A DNA stretch of 46,450 nt, from IMG/VR virus record IMGVR_UViG_3300033388_007409, positions 1 to 46,450 of that record, one strand, 5' to 3'. The translations under genes were made by a program, and so were the position numbers. This document shows positions 15,939 through 24,402 of this stretch, piece by piece; position 1 is the first letter of the stretch, and each line of letters opens with the position of its first letter. The notes beneath the pieces were generated by a model, which saw only the letters and a list, made by a program, of their open reading frames with translations, was not told the DNA's origin and did not search any database. The DNA comes from a virus.

Positions 15939-16611
15939 ATTAATTGATAAACAAGATAACTTTGAGATAATCCGTGATCAAATTGCGGCTATTCTAAAGT
16001 TAGAAACTATAAATCAGGTGCAACTCGCAACTAATGCTGGTAAACCTAACCCTGAAGATTGGAAACTTCGTGTTTTCTCTGAGCGGTCGAATCCGTGGGA
16101 GCAGTTTTTAAATACGGTTAAAGATGAGAATTTTGATAAATCACCGATTATTAATGTTTGGTACAATGATACAAGCTATGATAAAAAGAAGTCCAACGTT
16201 GTTGAGAGGCAAAACGGCGAAGGAACTTTTAATATTGATTGTATCGGTTACGGTGAAGCCAAAGATGTTGATGGTGGTGGACACATTGCCGGTGATGAAT
16301 CGGCAAGCTTGGAGGCTCAAAGAGCCCTGAAATTTGTTAGAAACATTATGATGGCCGCAGAAAACACATATTTGAAAATGAGGGGTGTTGTTTGGGGGAG
16401 ATGGCCACAATCGCAAACCGCTTTCCAACCTCCTATTTCAGACAAACAAATGCAACAAATAATGGGTGCACGGCTCGTTCTTAAAGTATCTTTTAATGAG
16501 TTCTCACCACAGGTTGTTGGTGAACCAATAGAGTTAATATCAACTAAAACTTACCGCTCCGAAACGGGCGAAATATTGATAAATGCAGATTATGATTACA
16601 CAACCCCTTAA
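15928..16611 (+). CDS. Putative tail terminator/completion protein
   Basis: 227 aa, GTG start. Contains SERSNPWEQFLNTVKDENFD and a conserved-looking WYNDTSYDKKKSNVVERQ stretch seen in Mu gp37-like tail completion proteins. Sits directly before the sheath gene (12-bp gap with AAAGGAGG SD), the usual place of the tail terminator. Confidence 0.6.
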   Translation: MALELIDKQDNFEIIRDQIAAILKLETINQVQLATNAGKPNPEDWKLRVFSERSNPWEQFLNTVKDENFDKSPIINVWYNDTSYDKKKSNVVERQNGEGTFNIDCIGYGEAKDVDGGGHIAGDESASLEAQRALKFVRNIMMAAENTYLKMRGVVWGRWPQSQTAFQPPISDKQMQQIMGARLVLKVSFNEFSPQVVGEPIELISTKTYRSETGEILINADYDYTTP

Positions 16612-16622
16612 AGGAGGGCTAT

Positions 16623-18119
16623 ATGGCTGTTAGTACGGCTGTCGATCTATCCGCTGTTGCGCGGGTGCTTGGCATTAAAACGGAATTTAAAGACTTGCGT
16701 GGTGGTGGGATTCTCTTTCTTCCCCAAAGAATTGCAGTAGTTGGGCAAGGAAACAGCGCAGTCACTTATCCTACAACAAAGCTACAAGTTACTAGCGCAC
16801 TTGATGCGGCTAATATTTATGGTTTTGGTTCTCCAATCCACCTTGCTGTTCTTCAGCTTTTACCTGCTAATGGTGATGGTGTTGGGACTCTTCCTGTTAC
16901 TGTTTACCCACTTGTTGATGATGGCAGTGCGGTTGCTTCTGCCGGTGACATAACACCAACAGTAGTTCAAACGGTTGCGGCCGCTTATGTTGTTAAGATT
17001 AACAATATTAGAAGTGAATCATTTGTTATCGCTGTTGGAGCAACACCTGCTGAAGTTGTTACGGCAATGACAGAGGCAATTAATGCAACTCTTGAGATGC
17101 CTGTAATTGCTGTTGATGGTTCAACAGTTGTAAATGTAACCTCAAAATGGAAAGGTGGGAGTGCAAACGATCTCCACATTGAAATTGAGGGATCTACAAC
17201 CGCAGGTACTACTTTCGCAATTACACAACCAATAGGTGGTTTAGTTAATCCAGATGTTGACGATGCACTTAACCAAATTGGTAATGTTTGGGAAACGCAG
17301 GTTCTTAACTGTATGGGAATTTCTGACACTGAAACTCTCGACAAATACACCACTTTTGGTGAAGGTCGTTGGGGTGCTCTTGTTAAAAAACCTCTTATAG
17401 TTTTTACAGGGAATACAGCAACAACAGTTGCGGCAGCTACTACAGAAACTGATGCTCGTAAAACTGACCGTGTAGATGTTCAATTGGTTGCTCCTGGTTC
17501 TGTTGATCTCCCATTTGTTGTTGCGGCAAGACAGATTGCAAGGATTGCAGTTTTAGCCAACAATAACCCCGCTCACGACTATGGTAGTCAAGATGCAACA
17601 GGATTAACTCCCGGTGCAGATGGTGACCAATGGGATTATTTACAACGTGATGAGGCTGTTAAAAAAGGTAGTTCAACAATTGAGGTGAAAGACAGTGTTG
17701 TTAACATCTCAGATGTTGTAACATTCTATCACCCAACTGGTGATGCAAATCCTGCTTATCGTTATGTTGTCGATATTATCAAGATACAAAATATTATTTT
17801 TAACCTTGATTTGATTTTTGCAACTAAAGAGTGGGATGGTGCGCCGTTGATACCGGATGATCAACCAACTGTGAACCCAACCGCTAAAAAACCAAAAACG
17901 GCCAAAACTGCTGTGGCGGCAATGGTTGATTCTCTTGCTTTAGAGGCTATTTTGAGTAATCCGAAAGCTGCAAAAGAGAGTATTATTGCAGCGATTAACT
18001 CGCAGAATCCAAAACGCCTTGATCTTTCGCTCACTGTTCAATTGGGTGGAAATACAAATATTAAATCAGTTGACCTTAACTTTGGGTTTTTCTACGGAAC
18101 TCAAGAAGTTGTAGCGTAA
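16623..18119 (+). CDS. Contractile tail sheath protein, Mu gpL-like
   Basis: 498 aa (Mu gpL 495). LPQRIAVVGQGNSAVTYPT near the start and a C-terminal strand region (LSLTVQLGGNTNIKSVDLNF) are typical of this sheath family. It makes the phage a myovirus. An unusual inner stretch (about 90-230) is Thr/Val-rich and probably forms the surface domain. Followed by the tube gene 11 bp downstream. Confidence 0.88.
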   Translation: MAVSTAVDLSAVARVLGIKTEFKDLRGGGILFLPQRIAVVGQGNSAVTYPTTKLQVTSALDAANIYGFGSPIHLAVLQLLPANGDGVGTLPVTVYPLVDDGSAVASAGDITPTVVQTVAAAYVVKINNIRSESFVIAVGATPAEVVTAMTEAINATLEMPVIAVDGSTVVNVTSKWKGGSANDLHIEIEGSTTAGTTFAITQPIGGLVNPDVDDALNQIGNVWETQVLNCMGISDTETLDKYTTFGEGRWGALVKKPLIVFTGNTATTVAAATTETDARKTDRVDVQLVAPGSVDLPFVVAARQIARIAVLANNNPAHDYGSQDATGLTPGADGDQWDYLQRDEAVKKGSSTIEVKDSVVNISDVVTFYHPTGDANPAYRYVVDIIKIQNIIFNLDLIFATKEWDGAPLIPDDQPTVNPTAKKPKTAKTAVAAMVDSLALEAILSNPKAAKESIIAAINSQNPKRLDLSLTVQLGGNTNIKSVDLNFGFFYGTQEVVA

Positions 18120-18130
18120 GGAGCTAAATT

Positions 18131-18455
18131 ATGGCAAGTGTAGGTGGATCTATTGAATCAATCACTCTTGGTGGCCGTGAGTTTGCTGTTGCAGCTGATG
18201 CTGAATCACAACGCAAACTTGGTGGCTGGGAGAATGAAGTACAGGCCAACGGATGATATGGATGATAACCGTGGTGATCACGAGTATATACAGGATTTTG
18301 CAAACGGTAACGATTTTAAACCAATCGCTATTACATACGCATCCGGCATAACTTATCAGGCAACAGCTCAAATTGTTGGCGAGACTCAATCAAGCAGCCA
18401 AAACGCTACTTGTGCTGTTTCTCTGATGGGACCTGGTGAACTAACAAGGCAGTAA
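18131..18455 (+). pseudogene. Tail tube gene (Mu gpM-like), interrupted by a frameshift
   Basis: Frame 1 from ATG 18131 (SD AAGGAG) encodes SIESITLGGREFAVAADAES ... GGWENEVQANG and stops at TGA 18254. The rest of the family pattern (DDNRGDHEYIQDFANGND, TYASGITYQA, SSQNATCAVSLMGPGELTRQ) continues in the +1 frame to 18455. Joined, the product is about 108 aa and seems to lack a short middle piece. The tube is essential, so either the isolate is defective, the base calls or assembly here are wrong, or a +1 shift at GGA-TGA-T rescues it. The neighbouring genes are intact. Confidence 0.8.
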
Positions 18456-18463
18456 AGAGTTTT

Positions 18464-18499
18464 AGGGATTTTTGAAGCTGCACGGGTTACCCTATCCCT
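18464..18499 (+). other. Hairpin between tube and chaperone genes
   Basis: AGGGAT (18464) pairs with ATCCCT (18499), and GGGTTACCC (18484-18492) is palindromic inside it. It lies in the 89-bp gap after the tube gene. Possibly an RNA processing or partial termination site; no clear U-run follows. Confidence 0.3.
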
Positions 18500-18544
18500 T
18501 TGCCCTTTTGGGTGTGTGGCTTTATTTTAAAATAGGGAGTTATC

Positions 18545-18973
18545 ATGACTACTAAAAAAAGTGATGAGAAAGTAGCAAAAGAAGTTGCCGAAAACGAGTT
18601 TAACCGATTTACTCATGAGATGGGTATTGATACCGATGCTTCTGGTATGGATGAAGAAGATCTTTCTGGGTTTAACAAACAAAAAAACAGAATTATTGGT
18701 GCCATTCAAGATGGATCTTTGGTTATTAACGAGAATGGTGAAGCGGTTTTTACACCACAACGCCCTAAATCAAAGACTAAAGATGCTATTACGTTCCACG
18801 AGCGCACCGGTGCTTCTCTTATGGCAATGGATAGTAAAAAGAAAAATCAAAATGTTGCAAAAATGTATGCTGTTTTAGCAGATATGTGTGAAGTCCATCC
18901 AAAAATCTTCTCAGGGCTTGCAGGATTAGATATTAAGATCTGTGAAGCACTCTTTGCACTTTTAATGGATTAG
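18545..18973 (+). CDS. Tail assembly chaperone, Mu gp41-like (upstream frame)
   Basis: 142 aa. Found between tube and tape measure, where nearly all long-tailed phages place the two-frame chaperone pair that coats the tape measure during assembly. Helical protein; residues MDEEDLSGFNKQKNRIIGAI and ITFHERTGASLMAMD are visible. SD TAGGGAG. The alternative frame continues past its stop (see 18946-19185). Confidence 0.75.
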   Translation: MTTKKSDEKVAKEVAENEFNRFTHEMGIDTDASGMDEEDLSGFNKQKNRIIGAIQDGSLVINENGEAVFTPQRPKSKTKDAITFHERTGASLMAMDSKKKNQNVAKMYAVLADMCEVHPKIFSGLAGLDIKICEALFALLMD

Positions 18974-19185
18974 TACGGGCTTGCGTTGTACGGGGTGGTG
19001 GAAGCCATCCCATTCTAAAGCGTGATGGTGGCAATTATGCAAAGAGTGTTTACGCTCCGATGTTTTTGCAAATATGCCGTGATTATTCCGGGTTACCCGA
19101 CCCCCGCACTTTGAGATTTAGGGAAATATTGTTTTTTTATGATGGGCTTAGAACAGAGTTAGAAGAACACACAAAAAAGGCATAA
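18946..19185 (+). CDS. Chaperone frameshift extension (-1 frame)
   Basis: Open in the -1 frame from 18946 to the TAA at 19185, with no usable start codon before mid-frame. It encodes ...FLQICRDYSGLPDPRTLRF REILFFYDGLRTEL, typical of the second chaperone domain. A -1 (or +2) slip between 18946 and 18973, for example at CTT-TTA, would fuse it to the upstream chaperone. Slip site not proven. Confidence 0.65.
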   Translation, partial: STLCTFNGLVRACVVRGGGSHPILKRDGGNYAKSVYAPMFLQICRDYSGLPDPRTLRFREILFFYDGLRTELEEHTKKA

Positions 19186-19188
19186 GTG

Positions 19189-21336
19189 ATGGCAAATAGA
19201 TTTAGCGTGGAAGCAGTATTTAAGGGCATTGATAAAATCACCGCCCCCGTCACACGTATGCAGAATAAAGTGGGTAAATTTACCCGAAAGATGGAGCGTG
19301 ATTTTTCTCGCGTTACCAGAAAAGTAAACAAGTTGGGGCAAGGCATCAAAAAAGGTGCAATGATTGCCGCAACTGGTTTACTAATATTTGGAGCCGCCGC
19401 TGGTAATATAATAAAAACAGGCGCAGAATTTGAACAAACAGTAGTTAGTGCCGCCGCAAAGTTTCCCGGCGAGATAAGAAAAGGAACTGAAGCATTCCAA
19501 CAACTGGAAGCCGCCGCACGTAAAACAGGTGCAACCACAGAGTTTACAGCCTCACAATCAGCCGCCGCACTCAATTTTTTAGCAAAAGCGGGGTTTAACG
19601 CACAACAGGCAATCGCCACCCTTCCCGGTGTTGTAGATTTAGCCACGGCCGCGGAAATAGATTTAGCCACCGCCACCGATATTGCATCTGATACACTTGG
19701 AGCCTTTGGGCTCAACACAAAAAACACGGCTCAACTTGTTAAGAATTTAGCACGCGTTAACGATGTATTAGCCAAAACAGCCACATCTGTAAACGTGGAT
19801 GTGGAACAACTTTTTGAAACCATAAAAGGTGCGGGACCAATTGCCAACCAAGCTGGAGCAGATATTGAAACATTCTCTGCACTGCTTGGTGTGATGGCTG
19901 GAAGTTCCATTAAATCATCTCAAGCCGGTACTACTCTCAAAAATGTGTTTACACGGCTTGCCTCTCTTCCAAAACCAGCTGCTGAAGCGTTGGATAGACT
20001 TAATGTTAAAACATCCGATGGCACCGGACAAATGCGTGATTATCTTGATATCATGGAAGATATTGAAAAAGCTTTACCAAAGGTCGGATCTAAGGCACGG
20101 CTTGTTGCTTTAGATGCTATTTTTGGGAAACGTGCATTGGCAGGTACCAGTGCAATTTTTGCAACTGGAATTGATAAAGTTAGAGAACTAAAAAAAGAGT
20201 TAGACAACGCAAACGGTGCATCTAAAGAGATGGCTTCAACAATGCGTGATACTCTTCAAGGTCGCTTGAACTCATTAACCTCTGCAATTGAGGGCGTTAA
20301 AATATCAATTTTCGCATTAAATAATGAAGCTCTTAATGGAGCTGTTGACAAAATGACCGAGTGGGTTCGAGCAAATGAGAAGATGCTTGCTCAAAATATT
20401 GGTGGTTTCTTCCTCAAAATTGTTAATAACTTTGGATCGATCGTTAAGTGGATTAAGAGAATTGCAATTGGGTTGGCTGTGTTTTATGCGCTTGTTGCTG
20501 TTTTGAATACTCTCTCTCTTGTTTTGACGGTTGTAAACTTAATTATGGCCGCTAATCCAATAACATTGTGGATAATTGGTATTGCTGCGTTGATTGCTAT
20601 TATTGTTCTTTTCGTATTTTGGCTAAATAGTGTTAAACAAAAAATATTTGATACGTGGGATAAGGTACCTGGAATTGTAAAATTTGGGCTAGCTATTGCC
20701 GCACTGTTTACACCTATTGGCACATTTATTGTATTAACGACACTTATTATAAAGCACTGGAAAACTTTGGTTAATATCTTGAAATTCGTTGGTGGATTGT
20801 TTGTTGATATTGGGGTTATCCTTAAAGAGACTTTTGATTGGTGGCTCGCTGTTTTAATTGATATTGCTAAAAACTTTATACAGTGGTTCAACTCTCTCCC
20901 TGGAATAGTCAAAGTCGCAATAGCATTAATGGTTGGCCCTATTTCTTTATTAATCGGATTAGCTTCTGTTGTAATGAAAAGTTGGGAACCTCTAAAGGGA
21001 TTCTTTAAAAGTTTATGGGGGAGTATCGCTTCTATCTTTATGGCAGCATTTAAGAAACTTTCTCCTCTTATAGATAAGGTTACCGGATTTGGGTCTTTCA
21101 TCAAAACCACCGCAGGGTTTCTTTTGGAAGGTGATGATTATGGGGATAAGGTTTTAGCAGAAAATCAAAAAGGAAACGGAGTTGTATCACCTCAAGCACG
21201 CGTGGCAAAATCAATTGAAGAAACAAGAACCACAAGCAGTGCGGAAGTTACTATAAAAGACGATACTGGCCGTGCAGAGGTAACCGGCGGAAAACTTGGG
21301 AACGGAATAAAACTACAACCTTCAGGGGCTTTTTAA
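19189..21336 (+). CDS. Tail tape measure protein
   Basis: 715 aa; predicts a tail of about 100 nm by the usual 0.15 nm per residue. Starts with a basic helical region, then the TP901-type core (KTGATTEFTASQSAAALNFLAKAGFN split over residues 115-145), GVMAGSSIKSSQAGTTLKN, and a hydrophobic stretch (about 420-480) that can enter the host membrane. ATG 19189 is used, with GTG 19186 as alternative. Confidence 0.9.
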   Translation: MANRFSVEAVFKGIDKITAPVTRMQNKVGKFTRKMERDFSRVTRKVNKLGQGIKKGAMIAATGLLIFGAAAGNIIKTGAEFEQTVVSAAAKFPGEIRKGTEAFQQLEAAARKTGATTEFTASQSAAALNFLAKAGFNAQQAIATLPGVVDLATAAEIDLATATDIASDTLGAFGLNTKNTAQLVKNLARVNDVLAKTATSVNVDVEQLFETIKGAGPIANQAGADIETFSALLGVMAGSSIKSSQAGTTLKNVFTRLASLPKPAAEALDRLNVKTSDGTGQMRDYLDIMEDIEKALPKVGSKARLVALDAIFGKRALAGTSAIFATGIDKVRELKKELDNANGASKEMASTMRDTLQGRLNSLTSAIEGVKISIFALNNEALNGAVDKMTEWVRANEKMLAQNIGGFFLKIVNNFGSIVKWIKRIAIGLAVFYALVAVLNTLSLVLTVVNLIMAANPITLWIIGIAALIAIIVLFVFWLNSVKQKIFDTWDKVPGIVKFGLAIAALFTPIGTFIVLTTLIIKHWKTLVNILKFVGGLFVDIGVILKETFDWWLAVLIDIAKNFIQWFNSLPGIVKVAIALMVGPISLLIGLASVVMKSWEPLKGFFKSLWGSIASIFMAAFKKLSPLIDKVTGFGSFIKTTAGFLLEGDDYGDKVLAENQKGNGVVSPQARVAKSIEETRTTSSAEVTIKDDTGRAEVTGGKLGNGIKLQPSGAF

Positions 21337-22598
21337 TGGCTTGGAATGACAGAATAAGAGAAGCCGCTTATACTTCTCCATCAGGAACTCGTTTCGTTTT
21401 TGATTATGAGAATGTAAGCTCTACCATTAATAAAAAAACCACGGGGTTTGAGTTTCCTGATGTTGATGGAACTTATGTGCAGGATTTGGGGCATTCTGGC
21501 CGCCGTTATCCTTTGAGGATGATATTTTGGGGTGATGATTACGACTTAGAAGCCAAAGCGTTTGAAGATGCTTTGCTTGAAAAAGGTGTTGGTTTTCTTG
21601 AACACCCTATTTATGAACCAATAAATGCGGTTCCATTTGGTAGCATTACCAGAAGAGACGACCTTAAAACAGCGGCTAATCAGGCTATTTTAGAAGTTAC
21701 ATTTTGGGAAACTACCGGTTTAGTTTACCCAACTCTCCAAGTTGATCCCGCCTCTTTAGTTGCGCAATCGATTGAAGAGTATAACGTAGCTACTGCCGAG
21801 CAGTTTGACGATTTAACCGACTTGGATAGTGCGGTTGAAATTGCCACCTTTAGAGAACAGTTTAAGGTGTTTTTAGATGGTACCAAATCCAACTTAAAAG
21901 ATATTGCTGAAACTCAAGAGGATGTTAATGATCAGTTTAATGCTATTTCTGATTCAATTAGTTCTAATTTAGAGACTTTTATTGGGGGACCATTAACCAC
22001 TGCATTTCAAACAACTTTAATGATTCAGGCACCTGCTCGTGCAATTGCTAGAATTGGGGCTCGTTTAGAGGCGTATGGAAATTTAGTAAAGGCTCTTATT
22101 GGTGGTGAACCTGCTGAGTTTGGAAATGATTCTAAAAATCTGAATGAGTTTTTGACTAGAGATCTATATGCATCAACTTATGTGACAGGCTCTATAATAT
22201 CGGTTATTAATAACGAATTTGAGACTAAACCCGAAGCGATAACGGCTGCGGAAGAGATTCTTTCTCAATTTGATGAGGTCGTTGCATGGCGTGATATCAA
22301 TTTTAGATCGTTGAGCGATACATCACCGGCTACTGTTGAGGTGATTGATACGGGTGAATCTTACCAAAAATTACAGGAAGCGGTGGCAATTACTGCGGGT
22401 TTTCTTGTGGATATCTCTTTCTCATTAAAACAGGAGTCTCGAATAATTTTAGATCGTCCAAGATCGATTATTGAACTCACCGCGGAACTCTATGGAGTTG
22501 TTGATGAAAAACTGGATTTTTTAATTAATTCCAATGAATTAACCGGTTCGGAAATATTGGAGCTTCCAAAGGGACGTGAAATTGTCTACTACGTATGA
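21336..22598 (+). CDS. Tail/DNA circularisation protein, Mu gpN-like
   Basis: 420 aa (Mu gpN 491). N-terminal WNDRIREAAYTSPSGTRFVF and the RRYPLRMIFWGDDYDLEAKA stretch match the DNA-circularisation N-terminal domain family, a baseplate ring component. Start overlaps the tape measure stop (TAATG). The gene runs 17 bp into the next one. Confidence 0.85.
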   Translation: MAWNDRIREAAYTSPSGTRFVFDYENVSSTINKKTTGFEFPDVDGTYVQDLGHSGRRYPLRMIFWGDDYDLEAKAFEDALLEKGVGFLEHPIYEPINAVPFGSITRRDDLKTAANQAILEVTFWETTGLVYPTLQVDPASLVAQSIEEYNVATAEQFDDLTDLDSAVEIATFREQFKVFLDGTKSNLKDIAETQEDVNDQFNAISDSISSNLETFIGGPLTTAFQTTLMIQAPARAIARIGARLEAYGNLVKALIGGEPAEFGNDSKNLNEFLTRDLYASTYVTGSIISVINNEFETKPEAITAAEEILSQFDEVVAWRDINFRSLSDTSPATVEVIDTGESYQKLQEAVAITAGFLVDISFSLKQESRIILDRPRSIIELTAELYGVVDEKLDFLINSNELTGSEILELPKGREIVYYV

Positions 22599-23817
22599 GG
22601 TAATTAGCGGTGACAGTCTTGAGATTATCGCTCGCAAAGTTTATGGCTCGGAGCTTGAAGCAGATAATATACGGCGTGCAAATAGTGGGGTTACAGAACC
22701 ACTTACCACTGGAACATCTTTAACAATTCCACCACTTGCAGGAGCCCCAACAAATAGACCAAGTTCTGCCCCATCTGATAATATTAACGAGGTGGCACTA
22801 TCAATTGATGGTGATAGATTTCGGTTTTGGGAAAATATAAGAATTTCACTTAGTATCGATAAGTTCTCGACCATAGATTTTTCTGCACCATTTGAACACA
22901 CCGCCGCAGGTTTTAAAGAGAGATTTTCACCTTTAAGTTATAAACCAACTCAAATTTTAGTTGAAGGGGAACCCCTTTTTACTGGCACAATTTTACCCGT
23001 GAGCCCTGTTTTAGCTCCCGGTAAAAAAACGGTGTCCGTGAGTGCTTATGCAACTCCCGGGGTTCTGGGAGATTGCCCATCACCCGCCAACGCTTTCCCG
23101 CTTGAGTTTAATGGCCAGAATTTAACAGAAATAGCCACAACACTTGCAAAGCCTTTTGGTGTTGATGTTGCGATTGTAGGGAGCGCGGGGGCTAATTTTG
23201 CGCGGGTAAATCAGAAAACGGGGGATAAGGTTCTCTCATTTTTAACAGGACTTGCCAAACAGAGGGGGCTTTTAATAACCGATGATGCATTGGGCAAACT
23301 CTTAATTTGGACAGCTAAAACAACCGCTCCACCTGTTGCTATTTTAAAACAGGGGGAATCACCATTAATATCTGTGACTCCCACAATTGCCCCACAACAG
23401 TTTTATAGCCATATTACAGGAATAGAACCAACACGATCGGGAAGTACAGGGAGTAAATTCACCGTTAAAAACCCACATTTAAACGGAGTTGTACGCCCGT
23501 TCTCGTTTACCGTATCGGATACAAAAAACTCAGATTTAAAACAGGCTGTTAATGCTAAAATGGGAAGAATGTTTGGTGATGCTGTGTCATATTCTGTTGC
23601 GGTATCTACATGGCGAACTCCTGCGGGAAAACTTTGGGGCAAGGGCGATATTATAGAGCTTACCGCACCGGATGCAATGGTTTACAGCCCTTATAAGTTT
23701 ATAATACGAGATATTGAACTAAACAAAACTAGCACAACGGAGTCTGCGGTGTTAACCGTTACACTCCCTGAAGCTTACAGTGGAGAGATACCGGAGGTGA
23801 TGCCGTGGGATTTATAG
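22582..23817 (+). CDS. Baseplate hub protein, Mu gpP/gp44-like, with LysM-like N-terminus
   Basis: 411 aa from TTG 22582 (SD AAGGG eight bases upstream; GTG 22576 is the alternative). Residues 4-50 (YEVISGDSLEIIARKVYG) resemble a LysM or tail-protein X peptidoglycan-binding module. The remaining part with PSPANAFPLEFNGQNLTEIA and TGDKVLSFLTGLAKQRGLL is the T4 gp27-like hub fold of Mu gp44. It sits on the central spike. Confidence 0.85.
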   Translation: MSTTYEVISGDSLEIIARKVYGSELEADNIRRANSGVTEPLTTGTSLTIPPLAGAPTNRPSSAPSDNINEVALSIDGDRFRFWENIRISLSIDKFSTIDFSAPFEHTAAGFKERFSPLSYKPTQILVEGEPLFTGTILPVSPVLAPGKKTVSVSAYATPGVLGDCPSPANAFPLEFNGQNLTEIATTLAKPFGVDVAIVGSAGANFARVNQKTGDKVLSFLTGLAKQRGLLITDDALGKLLIWTAKTTAPPVAILKQGESPLISVTPTIAPQQFYSHITGIEPTRSGSTGSKFTVKNPHLNGVVRPFSFTVSDTKNSDLKQAVNAKMGRMFGDAVSYSVAVSTWRTPAGKLWGKGDIIELTAPDAMVYSPYKFIIRDIELNKTSTTESAVLTVTLPEAYSGEIPEVMPWDL

Positions 23818-24326
23818 CGCGTGTTTTATCATTTACAAAAACAAAAAACGGTGATACTCCTGTTTATGATGTGAAAGTAGATCCCGGTGGTGGATCAAAT
23901 ATGACACCAGAACACTATTCATCACCCGGTGACGATTCCCAACCACTCCCAAAAGATACGGCGGCAGTTTTGCCAATTGAAGGGACCGGAACGGGCGCGG
24001 CCGTTGGGTACATCGATCCTAAAAACCTGCAAAAAGCAAAAGCGGGGGAAAAGAGGATTTACGCGAGGGATGAAGATGGGAATGAGCTTGGTTCTCTTTG
24101 GTTAAAAGATAACGGGGAGTGTGTTTTAAACGAGGGCACAGATTATGCAGTGAAATTCAATGAACTTAAAACAGCGTTTGATGAGTTTGTTTCTGATTTT
24201 AACGGTCATTCTCATTCTTATATAGCTCCTTTACACCCAGCCGTGCCACCTGCTGCAACAACAACAGGGAATCCAAGCACCGCCGCCAATATGGCATCTT
24301 CTAAAGTTGAGTTGGTTAGGGTTTAG
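23805..24326 (+). CDS. Baseplate puncturing spike, Mu gp45-like
   Basis: 173 aa, GTG start with GGAGG SD. N-terminal OB-type region, then a beta-helical spike ending in NGHSHSY. An HxH pair of this sort binds iron at the tip of P2/Mu spikes. It overlaps the hub gene by 13 bp, and the product sits below the hub. Confidence 0.82.
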   Translation: MGFIARVLSFTKTKNGDTPVYDVKVDPGGGSNMTPEHYSSPGDDSQPLPKDTAAVLPIEGTGTGAAVGYIDPKNLQKAKAGEKRIYARDEDGNELGSLWLKDNGECVLNEGTDYAVKFNELKTAFDEFVSDFNGHSHSYIAPLHPAVPPAATTTGNPSTAANMASSKVELVRV

Positions 24327-24402
24327 AATTTTAAAAGGTTGCTCCATAATATAATTTATAGATAATCTCTCTCTCGTATTGTAAATAAAAGTTGGAAATA
24401 AA
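24327..24402 (+). promoter_or_regulatory. AT-rich gap before GP46 fusion gene
   Basis: 76 bp, the only real gap inside the baseplate block. Contains AT-rich TATAAT-like text (CATAATATAATTTATAG) that could serve as a -10 box; no good -35 or hairpin seen. Confidence 0.25.
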
